Origin: an uncultured Prevotellaceae bacterium | GTDB lineage: Bacteria; Bacteroidota; Bacteroidia; Bacteroidales; Muribaculaceae | DNA length: 64,000 bases | Direction of reading: 5' to 3' | NCBI GenBank assembly: GCA_946186575.1 | Contig: CAMHNO010000002.1 | Span: forward strand, 62,001-126,000 | Part shown: positions 1-8,216 of the stretch, piece by piece | Layout of the letters: each line of letters begins with the position of its first letter | How positions within the stretch are numbered: position 1 is the stretch's first letter | Notes under the pieces: generated by a model | Told to the model about the DNA's origin: nothing | Database searches by the model: none | What the model saw: only the letters and a program-made list of their open reading frames with translations | Translations under genes and position numbers: made by a program

Positions 1-908
1 AAGTGAATGGGCGCCTCATAGCTCGCCAGTGCCGGCACAAAGCTCTTGAGGTCGCTCAAGGTGATGTAATTGTCGGTCATCACCAGGGTGATGGGCTGCA
101 CCTTTATCTCGCCCACGGCATTTTTGAGCGATGAGTAGTGGAAGGTACTGCTGGCTGGGGTGATATGGGTTCCCGGCAGGTCCACCACAAGGTTCTTGAA
201 TTTGGCGCGGGTGTCGTCGATGAAGAACTTTCCGGCCAGGTTGCTCAGCACAAAGCCGTTCTTCTCGTTAAATGCAAGACGAGTCACATCAATCACGAAG
301 TCGTTGTTCTTGATGCGAGGAAACACCAGGTCGGCGGTTAAGTCGCGCAGTTGGCAGTGGTTAGCATCGAACTGACCAGCAGGCTTGCGCGGCTCGTTGA
401 GCACGTCGTAGGCAAGGTCGGTGTTGCGAATGATAGCGTTGTTGATTCTTATGTCGTAGGGCGTGGGGGGCTTGCCTGGCTTGGGCTTCAGCTTGTCGAT
501 AATGAACTGAAGATTGGTGGGACTGTCCTTGTCGGGACGGGTAATGGTGCCATGCAGCCCGTCGATCTCGGCGGTGGTGAATATTATCTTCTCCCTCACT
601 ATCAAGTCGTAGAGGCTCACGCCGGCTCCAAGTTTGTCCACCATAATGAGGTCGCCGCCGGCCTGGTCGGGAATTTTCACGCCAGTGAGCACCACCTGGT
701 TGAAAGGAGAAATGCTGATGCCGTCGATGGTAACTTTGGTCTCAAGAAACTTGCTCAACTCGCGCTCGCCCACTGCCTTGATCTTGTTCTGGAAGTAAGG
801 CATGCTCAGTGCCAAGTAGAGTGCTCCATAGGCCACAACGAGCACTGCCACCACCGTCATGATGGTTGCCCGCAGGGTTTTATAGAGCCATCTAAAAGTT
901 TGATTCAT
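1..908 (-). CDS. TamB-like translocation/assembly module protein, N-terminal part (runs off the window)
   Basis: About 302 residues are visible, starting at the ATG complementary to 906-908; the C-terminal end lies outside the window. The protein opens with a short basic segment and one membrane helix (about residues 14-36, ATIMTVVAVLVVAYGALYLA). It continues into a beta-rich region of the AsmA/TamB kind, with phrases such as LETKVTIDGISISPFNQVVL. Proteins of this family are anchored in the inner membrane, span the periplasm and help move lipids or outer-membrane proteins. The DUF490 C-terminus that would settle the name is not visible, so AsmA-like is the alternative. A TAnnTTTG box lies about 80 bases upstream, and the next gene diverges. 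Confidence 0.7.
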   Translation of the reverse strand, partial: MNQTFRWLYKTLRATIMTVVAVLVVAYGALYLALSMPYFQNKIKAVGERELSKFLETKVTIDGISISPFNQVVLTGVKIPDQAGGDLIMVDKLGAGVSLYDLIVREKIIFTTAEIDGLHGTITRPDKDSPTNLQFIIDKLKPKPGKPPTPYDIRINNAIIRNTDLAYDVLNEPRKPAGQFDANHCQLRDLTADLVFPRIKNNDFVIDVTRLAFNEKNGFVLSNLAGKFFIDDTRAKFKNLVVDLPGTHITPASSTFHYSSLKNAVGEIKVQPITLVMTDNYITLSDLKSFVPALASYEAPIH

Positions 909-986
909 TACCTTGAGTTCTTGCAGGGGCAGAGCGTGCTCTGCCGGTTCGTGAGTTCTCTGTTTCTTGAAAATGGTTTTAACCTA

Positions 987-994
987 CAAAGTTA
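987..994 (-). promoter_or_regulatory. Bacteroidetes -7 box for the TamB-like gene
   Basis: TAACTTTG on the minus strand matches TAnnTTTG, about 80 bases before the start codon. No clean -33 element was found. Confidence 0.5.
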
Positions 995-1089
995 ATTAGT
1001 TTTTTTTTATTTCATGGATTTTGCCGCAGAAAATGAGAAAAAAACATTTTATACAAATGCCACAGTATTTTTTTCCCAATTATTTTTAG

Positions 1090-1097
1090 TATATTTG
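1090..1097 (+). promoter_or_regulatory. Bacteroidetes -7 box for the polyferredoxin operon
   Basis: TATATTTG matches TAnnTTTG and lies 55 bases before the ATG at 1152, in an AT-rich divergent intergenic stretch. The -33 element is not obvious. Confidence 0.5.
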
Positions 1098-1151
1098 CAC
1101 CTGACTTTTGCTTCTAACTAAACTTTTAATAACCAAGTATCTCCTATCAAC

Positions 1152-2687
1152 ATGCTAAAGAAAATAAGAAGAATACTCGCGGCACTCTGCTTTATTGCAG
1201 TGACTCTGCTTTTCCTCGACTTTACCGGCACCCTGCATCACTGGTTAGGATGGACGGCTAAGGTCCAACTGGTTCCTGCCATCCTGGCAATGAACTTTGT
1301 GGTGATAGCGGTCTTGGCTGTCATCACTCTGATATTCGGGCGCATCTACTGCTCGGTGATTTGCCCCTTAGGAGTGATGCAAGACATCATCTCGTGGATC
1401 CACTCAAAGCGCAAGAAGAACCGCTTCACCTACTCGAAGGAGTTGAAATGGCTGCGCTATCCTGTGCTTGTGGTCTTCATTATAGCCATTGTCTTAGGAA
1501 TAGTGGGACTGATGGCGATTCTTGAGCCTTACAGCACATTCGGAATCATCGCCACCAATCTGCTGCAACCTGTCTATCAGTGGGCCAACAATGGCATTGC
1601 CGCTATTGCCGAGCATTTCAATAGCTACAGCGTCTACACCACGGAGGTGTGGATCAAGAGCACGGCTTCGATAGCAACAGCAATCACTCTGTTTGCAGTC
1701 ATAGCCTTCCTTGCTTGGCGAGGAGGCCGCACCTGGTGCAACACCATCTGCCCCGTGGGCACTTTCTTGAGCTTTATAGCAAGGTTCTCTTTACTGAAGG
1801 TGCACATCGACGGCGACAAGTGCATCAAGTGCGGCATGTGCACACGCAACTGCAAGGCTTCGTGCATCAACCATGAGGATGGCACCGTCGACCACAGCCG
1901 CTGCGTAACTTGCGGCAACTGCATCGAAAAGTGCCACAAGGACGCAATCTACTATGGCAGACCACGCAAGAGCTCTCTTGCAACTGCCACAGCCGAGCAA
2001 ACTGCCACAGCTGGCGACGACACCACCCAGCAGGTCGACAAGAGCAAGCGTGCATTCCTTATTGGTTCAGGAATAGCAATAGCAACCACCGCCATGGCAC
2101 AAGGCAAGAAGAAGGTGGATGGAGGACTGGCGGCTATCCAAGAGAAACAGATGCCCAAGCGCAAGAGGGCCATCACGCCCCCAGGCTCTATCAGTGCCCG
2201 CAACATGGCGCATCACTGTGTGGCATGCCAACTGTGCGTGGCTGAGTGCCCCAACAACGTGCTGCAGCCCTCGAGCGACCTCGAAACATTCATGCAGCCC
2301 ATCATGAGCTACGAGCGCGGATACTGCCGACCCGAGTGCACACGATGCTCGCAGGTGTGCCCGGCTGGAGCCATCAAGCCCATCACGGTCGAGGACAAGT
2401 CGTCGACCAAGATTGGCAAAGCCGTGTGGACTCACTTCCTGTGCATACCCACTAAGGACAAGACCGAGGACGGCAACCCTGTTGCCTGCGGCAACTGCGC
2501 CCGCCACTGCCCCACTCAAGCCATCACCATGATGCCGCTCAACGAGAACGATGAAAAATCGCCCATAGTGCCACTGGTAATCGACGACAACAAGTGCATT
2601 GGGTGCGGTGCCTGCGAACACGTGTGCCCTGCAAGGCCTGTAGCAGCCATTCACGTCGAAGGTCTCGAAGACCACCGAACCATTTAA
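1152..2687 (+). CDS. membrane-anchored polyferredoxin (NapH/NosR-like 4Fe-4S protein)
   Basis: This 511-residue protein combines membrane helices with many iron-sulfur motifs. Helices lie near residues 8-24, 43-63, 103-124 and 170-189. Two CxxxCP motifs of the NapH/NosR type are at C67-C71 and C196-C200. Classic ferredoxin clusters follow: C224/C227/C230/C234 and C251/C254/C257/C261, then further CxxCxxC sets toward the C-terminus (CVACQLC, CTRCSQVC, CGNCARHC, CIGCGAC). Between the two halves is a hydrophobic stretch around residues 305-320. Such proteins carry electrons between quinols and periplasmic or cytoplasmic partners. The next gene starts 31 bases later and encodes an Fe-S aldo/keto reductase, so the two probably form one electron-transfer unit. 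The physiological substrate is unknown. Confidence 0.85.
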   Translation: MLKKIRRILAALCFIAVTLLFLDFTGTLHHWLGWTAKVQLVPAILAMNFVVIAVLAVITLIFGRIYCSVICPLGVMQDIISWIHSKRKKNRFTYSKELKWLRYPVLVVFIIAIVLGIVGLMAILEPYSTFGIIATNLLQPVYQWANNGIAAIAEHFNSYSVYTTEVWIKSTASIATAITLFAVIAFLAWRGGRTWCNTICPVGTFLSFIARFSLLKVHIDGDKCIKCGMCTRNCKASCINHEDGTVDHSRCVTCGNCIEKCHKDAIYYGRPRKSSLATATAEQTATAGDDTTQQVDKSKRAFLIGSGIAIATTAMAQGKKKVDGGLAAIQEKQMPKRKRAITPPGSISARNMAHHCVACQLCVAECPNNVLQPSSDLETFMQPIMSYERGYCRPECTRCSQVCPAGAIKPITVEDKSSTKIGKAVWTHFLCIPTKDKTEDGNPVACGNCARHCPTQAITMMPLNENDEKSPIVPLVIDDNKCIGCGACEHVCPARPVAAIHVEGLEDHRTI

Positions 2688-2718
2688 CACCCACCACCTC
2701 ACTCAATCTTTCAACGCA

Positions 2719-4155
2719 ATGAACGACAATTACAACAATAACAGCAACAAGATGAACCGCCGACACTTCTTCAAGCTCGCCGGCGGCACAGCTCTGGCAT
2801 CGAGCGCTCTGCTCTACGCTTGCGACAACAACGGCAACAGCCCCAACGAGGCAATCAACGAGGCCGACGTGCCAAAGGACAAGATGACCTACCGCACCAA
2901 CCCCAACACCGGCGACCGGGTGTCGCTGCTGGGCTACGGAATGATGCGACTGCCAGTGGTGGGAGGGCAGTCGGCACGCGAGAACTCCGACGCTCCCATC
3001 GACCAGGAACTGGTGAACAAGGAGGTGGACTTTGCCATAGCTCATGGTGTGAACTATTTCGACACATCGCCTGCCTACTGCCAGGGCAAGAGCGAGAAGG
3101 CCACAGGCATTGCACTGCACCGCCACCCACGCAACAAATATCTCATTGCCTCTAAACTGTCGAACTTCGACCCATCGACATGGACGCTCGAGGCAAGCCA
3201 GGCTATGTTTGAAAACTCGCTAAAGGAACTGCAGGTCGACTATATCGACTACATGCTCATGCACGGCGTGGGCATGGGCGACGACGGCGTGGAGGAGTTC
3301 AACCAGCGCTACATGGACAACGGGCTGCTCGACTGGCTCGTGGAGCAAAAGGAGGCAGGCAGAATTCGCAATCTGGGGTTCAGCTACCACGGCGACATCG
3401 CAGTCTTCGACAACCTGCTCAAGTGGCACGACGCGGGGGCCTATCACTGGGACTTCGTACAAATCGAGCTCAACTATCTCGACTGGAAACATGCCAAGGA
3501 GATTAACGAGCGTAACACCAATGCCGAGTACCTCTATGCCGAACTAACGAAGCGAAACATACCCGCTGTCATCATGGAGCCGCTGCTGGGCGGAAGGCTC
3601 GCAAGCGTCCCCGACGCTATTGTTGCCAGCATGAAACGCCGCGACCCAAAGGGCAGTGTTGCCAAGTGGGCGTTCCGTTATGCAGGAACTCCACAGGGAG
3701 TGCTCACCGTGCTCAGCGGAATGACCTACATGGACCACCTCATGGAGAACATCATCACCTATTCGCCTCTCAAGCCCATCAGCAAGGACGAAGACGCTTT
3801 CCTCGAGGATGTTGCCAACAAACTCGTGGCACTGCAAACCATACCATGCAACGACTGCAAGTACTGCATGCCATGCCCCTATGGAATCAACATCCCAGCA
3901 ATATTCGTGCACTACAACAAGTGCATCAAGGAGGGCAACCTCGTCAAGAACGAGAAGGACAACTCCTACAAGCGAGCACGCAAGGCTTTTCTCGTGGGAT
4001 ATGACTACAGTGTGCCACGATTGCGACAGGCCAACCACTGCATTGGCTGCGGACAATGCGAGGGGCACTGCCCACAACGCATCAAGATTCCACAGGAGCT
4101 GGAAAAAATCGACAAGTTTGTCGAATCTCTAAAACGCAGCGAACCAAAAGACTAA
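2719..4155 (+). CDS. aldo/keto reductase with C-terminal 4Fe-4S domain, exported
   Basis: This 478-residue protein begins with a twin-arginine-like motif (NRRHFFK, residues 13-19), a hydrophobic stretch and a lipobox-like LLYAC (Cys35), which suggests export and possibly lipid anchoring. The aldo/keto reductase barrel follows, with the expected tetrad D115, Y120, K146 and H182. The C-terminal part carries Cys motifs of two clusters (CNDCKYCMPCP and CIGCGQCEGHCP). It probably exchanges electrons with the polyferredoxin encoded just upstream. The ATG at 2719 is the first available start; the ATG at 2752 would keep the whole signal. A convergent hairpin terminator follows. The family is clear, the substrate is not. 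Confidence 0.85.
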   Translation: MNDNYNNNSNKMNRRHFFKLAGGTALASSALLYACDNNGNSPNEAINEADVPKDKMTYRTNPNTGDRVSLLGYGMMRLPVVGGQSARENSDAPIDQELVNKEVDFAIAHGVNYFDTSPAYCQGKSEKATGIALHRHPRNKYLIASKLSNFDPSTWTLEASQAMFENSLKELQVDYIDYMLMHGVGMGDDGVEEFNQRYMDNGLLDWLVEQKEAGRIRNLGFSYHGDIAVFDNLLKWHDAGAYHWDFVQIELNYLDWKHAKEINERNTNAEYLYAELTKRNIPAVIMEPLLGGRLASVPDAIVASMKRRDPKGSVAKWAFRYAGTPQGVLTVLSGMTYMDHLMENIITYSPLKPISKDEDAFLEDVANKLVALQTIPCNDCKYCMPCPYGINIPAIFVHYNKCIKEGNLVKNEKDNSYKRARKAFLVGYDYSVPRLRQANHCIGCGQCEGHCPQRIKIPQELEKIDKFVESLKRSEPKD

Positions 4156-4204
4156 CCCAGCACTCACACCGTGCCCCTCTCACCAAGGGGGGAACATAAA
4201 GAAT

Positions 4205-4242
4205 ACCGTCCTCCCTTACTGAATTTTCATGGGGAGGACGGT
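4205..4242. terminator. inverted repeat between convergent genes
   Basis: An 11-bp perfect stem (accgtcctccc / gggaggacggt) with a 16-base loop lies between two convergent genes. It could end transcription from both sides. The T-run is weak on either strand. Confidence 0.6.
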
Positions 4243-4298
4243 TCTCTATTGTTGCAGGGTCGGAGTATGCTCTGACCACCATCTTGGGCCGCGTTGTT

Positions 4299-5522
4299 TC
4301 AATAGATGATCTTCTGGCCAGTGAGCACCTGCTTCTGGCCGTTCATGTAGGTGATAATCACCTTGGTGAACTTCATCCACGATGCATCGCCAGCCACAAA
4401 GTACATCGAGCTGTCCCATTCCCACGAGCCCGTCTGGTACTGCTCCACCGGGCCTGTGCCTTTGAAATGCCCTGAGCCTCTGAGGTCGTCAACATCGTTA
4501 TACAGGTTCCAGTACACGTCAAGATACTTGATTGTGCGCTTGTCCAAGTTCAAGAATTCCATCTCAAAGGTCACCATCGAGTAGTCGGCATCCCAGCCCC
4601 AATCGACAAAGAGGCCACTTGGCGCAGCCTTTTTCACCTGCTCAACATAGCGCGACAGATAATAGCTATTCATCTCGCGAGCTGTTTCACTCGTGAGTGG
4701 CTTCTGAGCCGAGATGCTGTCGCTGAATGCCTCAACATGATACTTGAAGCGTTGGCTCTCTTTCAGCGCACTGGGCACTGGATAGGCATGTATCTCCCAT
4801 ATCACATTTTCTTGCATTATGCCATTGTCATGCACAAGATCATCATCGAGCAAGCCGGCCTTTCGCTCTATCGAGTAGATGGTGTCGGCCACCATCGAGA
4901 TCACAAAGATGGAGTCGTTAGAGTAACCGCTCACATGCTTGTCGCACAGCGAGCAGTTCAGGCTCTGGTCTATGGGAAACATATACCATTCATGCTGAGC
5001 ACGATAAGCGGCACGTGCAGCTGCCTGAGCCTGGACAATCGAGTCTTGACGGGCCTTTTCGCGAGCCTGCCTCTCGCGCTCCAGGGCAGCACGCTTCTCC
5101 CTCTCGCGCACTTGCGCTATCGAGTCGTTGATTTGGTTCTCGCGATACTCGTTGAGATGCGCATAGGTCCTGTCGAGCTCACTGCTGTGCTGGGCAATCA
5201 GCTCTTGTATCTGCTCTTGCTTGAGCTGTGGAATGCTCTTATTCTTCTTGACGGCCTTCTCCATCTCGCCACTGAGGGTTATCACATAGTTTCCACACTT
5301 TGTGGTCACATAGAGCTTCTTGTTCTTCTTGTCGTAGGCATAGTGGTTTACAACATTGTCCACATTATCGACTGCGACATTGCTTGAACGCTGATAAAAC
5401 CCTTGAGCATCAAGTTTATAGAGAACGATTGCTGTTCGTGCGGTTGAATTATAAGTGTTGTATTGAGCACTACTGAGCAAGGCACTCAATGCAACAAGAA
5501 TGATTAATGACATTCGTTTCAT
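4299..5522 (-). CDS. secreted protein with central coiled coil, unknown function
   Basis: I do not recognise this 407-residue protein. It has a signal peptide (MKRMSLIILVALSALLSSA, then QYN). A strongly charged Glu/Arg/Ala-rich stretch around residues 105-170 looks like a long helix or coiled coil. The C-terminal 130 residues are rich in aromatic and beta-type sequence. The segment before the C-terminus (FVDWGWDADYSMVTFEMEF) resembles a small beta-sandwich. It starts 39 bases after rnhB on the same strand, so it may be read from the same transcript. It is probably periplasmic or surface exposed. No catalytic motif is visible. Confidence 0.75.
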   Translation of the reverse strand: MKRMSLIILVALSALLSSAQYNTYNSTARTAIVLYKLDAQGFYQRSSNVAVDNVDNVVNHYAYDKKNKKLYVTTKCGNYVITLSGEMEKAVKKNKSIPQLKQEQIQELIAQHSSELDRTYAHLNEYRENQINDSIAQVREREKRAALERERQAREKARQDSIVQAQAAARAAYRAQHEWYMFPIDQSLNCSLCDKHVSGYSNDSIFVISMVADTIYSIERKAGLLDDDLVHDNGIMQENVIWEIHAYPVPSALKESQRFKYHVEAFSDSISAQKPLTSETAREMNSYYLSRYVEQVKKAAPSGLFVDWGWDADYSMVTFEMEFLNLDKRTIKYLDVYWNLYNDVDDLRGSGHFKGTGPVEQYQTGSWEWDSSMYFVAGDASWMKFTKVIITYMNGQKQVLTGQKIIY

Positions 5523-5561
5523 AACTCTCTGTTTTTAGTTGTTTCTTATATGGATGCTTAT

Positions 5562-6170
5562 TCAGTCAAACAGCGACAACTGTCCCACGAGGTTGAAACT
5601 CTTGCGATGGTAAGGCGTGATGCCGTGCGCCACAATGGCGGCTCGGTGGTCGCGAGTGGGATAGCCCTTGTTTTTGGCCCAATTATAATGAGGGAACTCC
5701 TGGGCTATGCTTCGCATGTACTCGTCACGATGTGTCTTGGCGAGCACGCTTGCCGCAGCTATGCTCATCATCTTGCCATCGCCTTTCACTACAGTAGTGA
5801 ACGGAATGTCGCCGTAGGGGTAGAAGCGGTTGCCATCGACGAGGATGTGCTCAGGCCTGACGGTGAGCTGGTCGAGGGCGCGATGCATAGCCGTGATTGA
5901 TGCCCGCAGAATGTTGATGCGGTCAATCTCCTGGGGCGACACCATAGCCACCGCCCACGCCAGCGCCTCGCGCTCGATGATGGGCCGCAGCACGTCGCGC
6001 TGGTGCTCGGTGAGCTGCTTGCTGTCGTTGAGCAACTCATTGCTAAAGTCGGGTGGCAATATCACCGCAGCTGCCGTCACCGGCCCCGCCAGGCATCCAC
6101 GCCCCGCCTCATCACATCCAGCCTCAACACGCCCCTCCTGCAAATATCGCTGTAACATATTATATATCAT
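5562..6170 (-). CDS. rnhB: ribonuclease HII
   Basis: This 202-residue enzyme removes RNA from RNA:DNA hybrids and nicks at single ribonucleotides in DNA, in the cytoplasm. The N-terminal catalytic motif is clear ([15 protein letters not shown]20 and E21), and later RNase H-fold blocks are present ([19 protein letters not shown]). Length is normal for the family. The ATG at 6170 is used here; a second ATG at 6158 gives MLQRYL and would also be acceptable. The gene has an unusual leader: its TAnnTTTG promoter at 6306-6313 is followed by a 32-bp tandem repeat at 6199-6279, so the repeats are in the 5' untranslated region. A secreted-protein gene follows after 39 bases. Confidence 0.95.
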   Translation of the reverse strand: MIYNMLQRYLQEGRVEAGCDEAGRGCLAGPVTAAAVILPPDFSNELLNDSKQLTEHQRDVLRPIIEREALAWAVAMVSPQEIDRINILRASITAMHRALDQLTVRPEHILVDGNRFYPYGDIPFTTVVKGDGKMMSIAAASVLAKTHRDEYMRSIAQEFPHYNWAKNKGYPTRDHRAAIVAHGITPYHRKSFNLVGQLSLFD

Positions 6171-6198
6171 TTATTAGTCTATTTTCTAACGTCTTCCT

Positions 6199-6279
6199 GA
6201 CAATTTCATGTGGGAATAATTGTATTTTTCGACAATTTCATGTGGAAAAAATTGTATTTTTTGACAATTTCATGAGGGA
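6199..6279. repeat. 32-bp tandem repeat in the rnhB leader
   Basis: Two full copies and one half copy start at 6199, 6231 and 6263, exactly 32 bp apart. Each begins GACAATTTCATG; the two full copies also carry CAATT...AATTG half-sites 12 bases apart. The 32-bp spacing equals about three helical turns, so the copies face the same side of the DNA. They lie between the -7 box and the rnhB start. Confidence 0.85.
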
Positions 6280-6305
6280 AAGAACTCCTTTTGCCACTCA
6301 ACATG

Positions 6306-6313
6306 CAAAGATA
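6306..6313 (-). promoter_or_regulatory. Bacteroidetes -7 box for rnhB
   Basis: TATCTTTG followed by CATG on the minus strand matches TAnnTTTG. It predicts a leader of roughly 130 bases that includes the 32-bp repeats. Confidence 0.6.
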
Positions 6314-6372
6314 CAGTTTTTTTCTTTTTTTGAAAAAAGATTAAGAAAGTGCAGCTAATTATGTACTGTGCA

Positions 6373-7893
6373 TTATGAATTATGCATTAAATTTAGCATT
6401 TGGTCGATGACAGTGCGGTTGTTGCTCAGGCGGGGAATCTTGCGCTGGCCGCCGAGTTTGCCTGTTGAGGCAAGCCACTGGTCGAAAAGGCCAGGGCGGG
6501 CAACCACCACCTGGGGAGCATCGAGGAAGATGCCCTGGTAGCGCTTGGCCTGATAGTCACCGTTGTCTTCCTGCAGGTACTTGTCGAGCAGGGTGGCAAA
6601 CTCGTCAATGCTGGCAGGTTCCGTCTCAAACTCGATGAGCCACTGGTGGCGGCCCTTGCTCTTGTCGCCAGCATAGACGGGTGCGGCAGTGTAGTTGAGC
6701 ACCTGCGCTCCAGTCTCTTGCGAGGCGCGGGTGATGGCCTTGTCGGCATTGTGCACCATCAGCTCCTCTCCAAAGGCGTTGATGAAACTCTTGGTGCGGC
6801 CAGCAATATTGATTTTCACGGGGTTGAGCTGCTCAATGTGCACTGTGTCGCCAATGCGGTAGCGCCACAGGCCATTGCAGGCGGTGATAATGAGTTCGTA
6901 GGTCTTGCCTGCCTCTATCTCCCAGATGGGTAGCACGTCGGGGTGGTCGCTGTCGATCTCACTCAGCGGGATGAACTCATAGAACACACCCACGTCAAGC
7001 AGCAACAGCATGGCGGTGGTGCTCCAGTCGCTCTGCGTTGCAAAGAAGCCCTCGCTGGCGTTGTAAGTGTTGAGGAAGTGCATCTTGCTCATGTCGCACA
7101 AGCGCTCATATTGCTCACGGTAAGGCTCAAATGCGATGCCGCCGTGGAAGAACACCTCAAGATTGGGCCACACGTCATGAATGCAGTCCTTGCCGGTAGC
7201 TTGCAGCACTTCCTTTATCACGGTTAAGAACCACGATGGCACACCGCTCAGGTTGGTGATGTTCTCGCCCTTGCTCGCCTCGACCAGTGCTGGCAGTTTC
7301 ACGGCCCAGTCCTCGAGCAGCGCGGTGCGCTTGTCGGGCACACGAAACCAGTTGGCAATGGGGTTTATATTGTTAATGAGCGTTGCCGAGAGGTCGCCCA
7401 CACGGGTATCAGAGGGCAAGTTCAGCTCGTTGGCAAACGACCCTCCCAGGATGAATGCCTTGCCTGAGAACAAGCGGCTCTCGGGGTTGAGGTTGAGATA
7501 ATGCGACACCACGTCGCTGGCTCCCTTGTAGTGATTCCAGCGCAACGACTCGGCCGTGATGGGTATGTACTTGTGGTTACCGTCGCTGGTGCCGGAGGAC
7601 TGCGCGAAGTTGAAGCACCGTCCAGGCCACAGCACGTCTTTCTCGCCACGCACCATGCGCATGACTTGAGGTTGAATGTCCTCATAGCGATACAGCGGCA
7701 CGCGGGTGGCAAATTCCTTGTAGGTGCGACAAGTGGAAAAGTCATACTTGCGTCCAAACCAGGTCAATGCGGCCTTCTCGACAAGCTTTACCAGCTGCTC
7801 CTGCTGCACAGCGTCGGCATGCTCAATGTAGCGCGCATGCTCTCGCAAGCGAGAGAGCAACCTGGGGCGAGCTATAGGTGTGAAATTAATCAA
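6373..7893 (-). CDS. GH3 auxin-responsive promoter family protein (acyl-acid amido synthetase-like)
   Basis: This 506-residue protein belongs to the bacterial GH3 family, relatives of plant enzymes that adenylate a carboxylic acid and join it to an amino acid. Family hallmarks are SSGTSDGNHKYIPIT (ATP-binding loop), the YNASEGFFA region and the YELIITACNGLWRYRIGDTV block. No signal peptide is seen. The start is uncertain: the open frame begins with TTG at 7893, no in-frame ATG lies upstream before a stop, and a -7-like box sits only 3 bases upstream. The last codons fall in a small palindrome (tgcat...atgca). The substrate in bacteria is unknown. Confidence 0.85.
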   Translation of the reverse strand: MINFTPIARPRLLSRLREHARYIEHADAVQQEQLVKLVEKAALTWFGRKYDFSTCRTYKEFATRVPLYRYEDIQPQVMRMVRGEKDVLWPGRCFNFAQSSGTSDGNHKYIPITAESLRWNHYKGASDVVSHYLNLNPESRLFSGKAFILGGSFANELNLPSDTRVGDLSATLINNINPIANWFRVPDKRTALLEDWAVKLPALVEASKGENITNLSGVPSWFLTVIKEVLQATGKDCIHDVWPNLEVFFHGGIAFEPYREQYERLCDMSKMHFLNTYNASEGFFATQSDWSTTAMLLLLDVGVFYEFIPLSEIDSDHPDVLPIWEIEAGKTYELIITACNGLWRYRIGDTVHIEQLNPVKINIAGRTKSFINAFGEELMVHNADKAITRASQETGAQVLNYTAAPVYAGDKSKGRHQWLIEFETEPASIDEFATLLDKYLQEDNGDYQAKRYQGIFLDAPQVVVARPGLFDQWLASTGKLGGQRKIPRLSNNRTVIDQMLNLMHNS

Positions 7894-7895
7894 GA

Positions 7896-7903
7896 CAAAA
7901 ATA
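7896..7903 (-). promoter_or_regulatory. possible -7 box overlapping the GH3 gene start
   Basis: TATTTTTG on the minus strand matches TAnnTTTG but lies only 3 bases before the apparent TTG start. Either the message is nearly leaderless, the match is chance, or the gene is read from upstream. Confidence 0.3.
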
Positions 7904-7927
7904 GAGTTTTATGTTGTTATTACTTCT

Positions 7928-8203
7928 TTAAATGGCTGCCAGCGCATAGGTGGCGGCATAGCTCAGCCACAGCACAACCAGCAGCACCCACATCACCTCG
8001 GGGCGCTCGTCACGGCAATACCACGCCAGGCCCACGGTGATGAGAGCGTAGAACGGAAATATCATCATCAACAGACGCTCGGTCTCGTCAAGGGCGCCGC
8101 CGCGGGCATGCATCAGCGACACGGGCCACCACAGCAGTGGCAGCAACGACAAGCCTATGAGCAGCTTCTTCCAGCGGGGTGAATGGTCGTCTTTCATTGA
8201 CAT
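7928..8203 (-). CDS. small three-helix membrane protein, unknown function
   Basis: This 91-residue protein has three likely membrane helices: around residues 13-31 (KLLIGLSLLPLLWWPVSLM), 42-63 (ERLLMMIFPFYALITVGLAWYC) and 69-91. It starts with MSMKDDHSPRW; the second Met at 8197 is an alternative start. It sits 13 bases after the TPR gene upstream and 34 bases before the GH3 gene, all on one strand, so it is likely part of the same transcription unit. I do not recognise a named family. The hydrophobic pattern and tight spacing support a real gene. Confidence 0.6.
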   Translation of the reverse strand: MSMKDDHSPRWKKLLIGLSLLPLLWWPVSLMHARGGALDETERLLMMIFPFYALITVGLAWYCRDERPEVMWVLLVVLWLSYAATYALAAI

Positions 8204-8216
8204 GTGCGGGTAATGG

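Noticed and set aside
351..995. A 214-residue plus-strand open frame
   Set aside because: It is antisense to the TamB-like gene, whose frame has a membrane anchor, a promoter and a family-like beta sequence.
1634..2702. Minus-strand open frames inside the polyferredoxin gene
   Set aside because: They are shadows caused by the cysteine-rich, GC-biased coding strand, and there are no coding signals.
6199..6279. Tandem repeats here and at 13578-13649 and 57355-57414 as possible CRISPR
   Set aside because: Repeats are directly adjacent with no unique spacers of regular length, and no cas genes are present.
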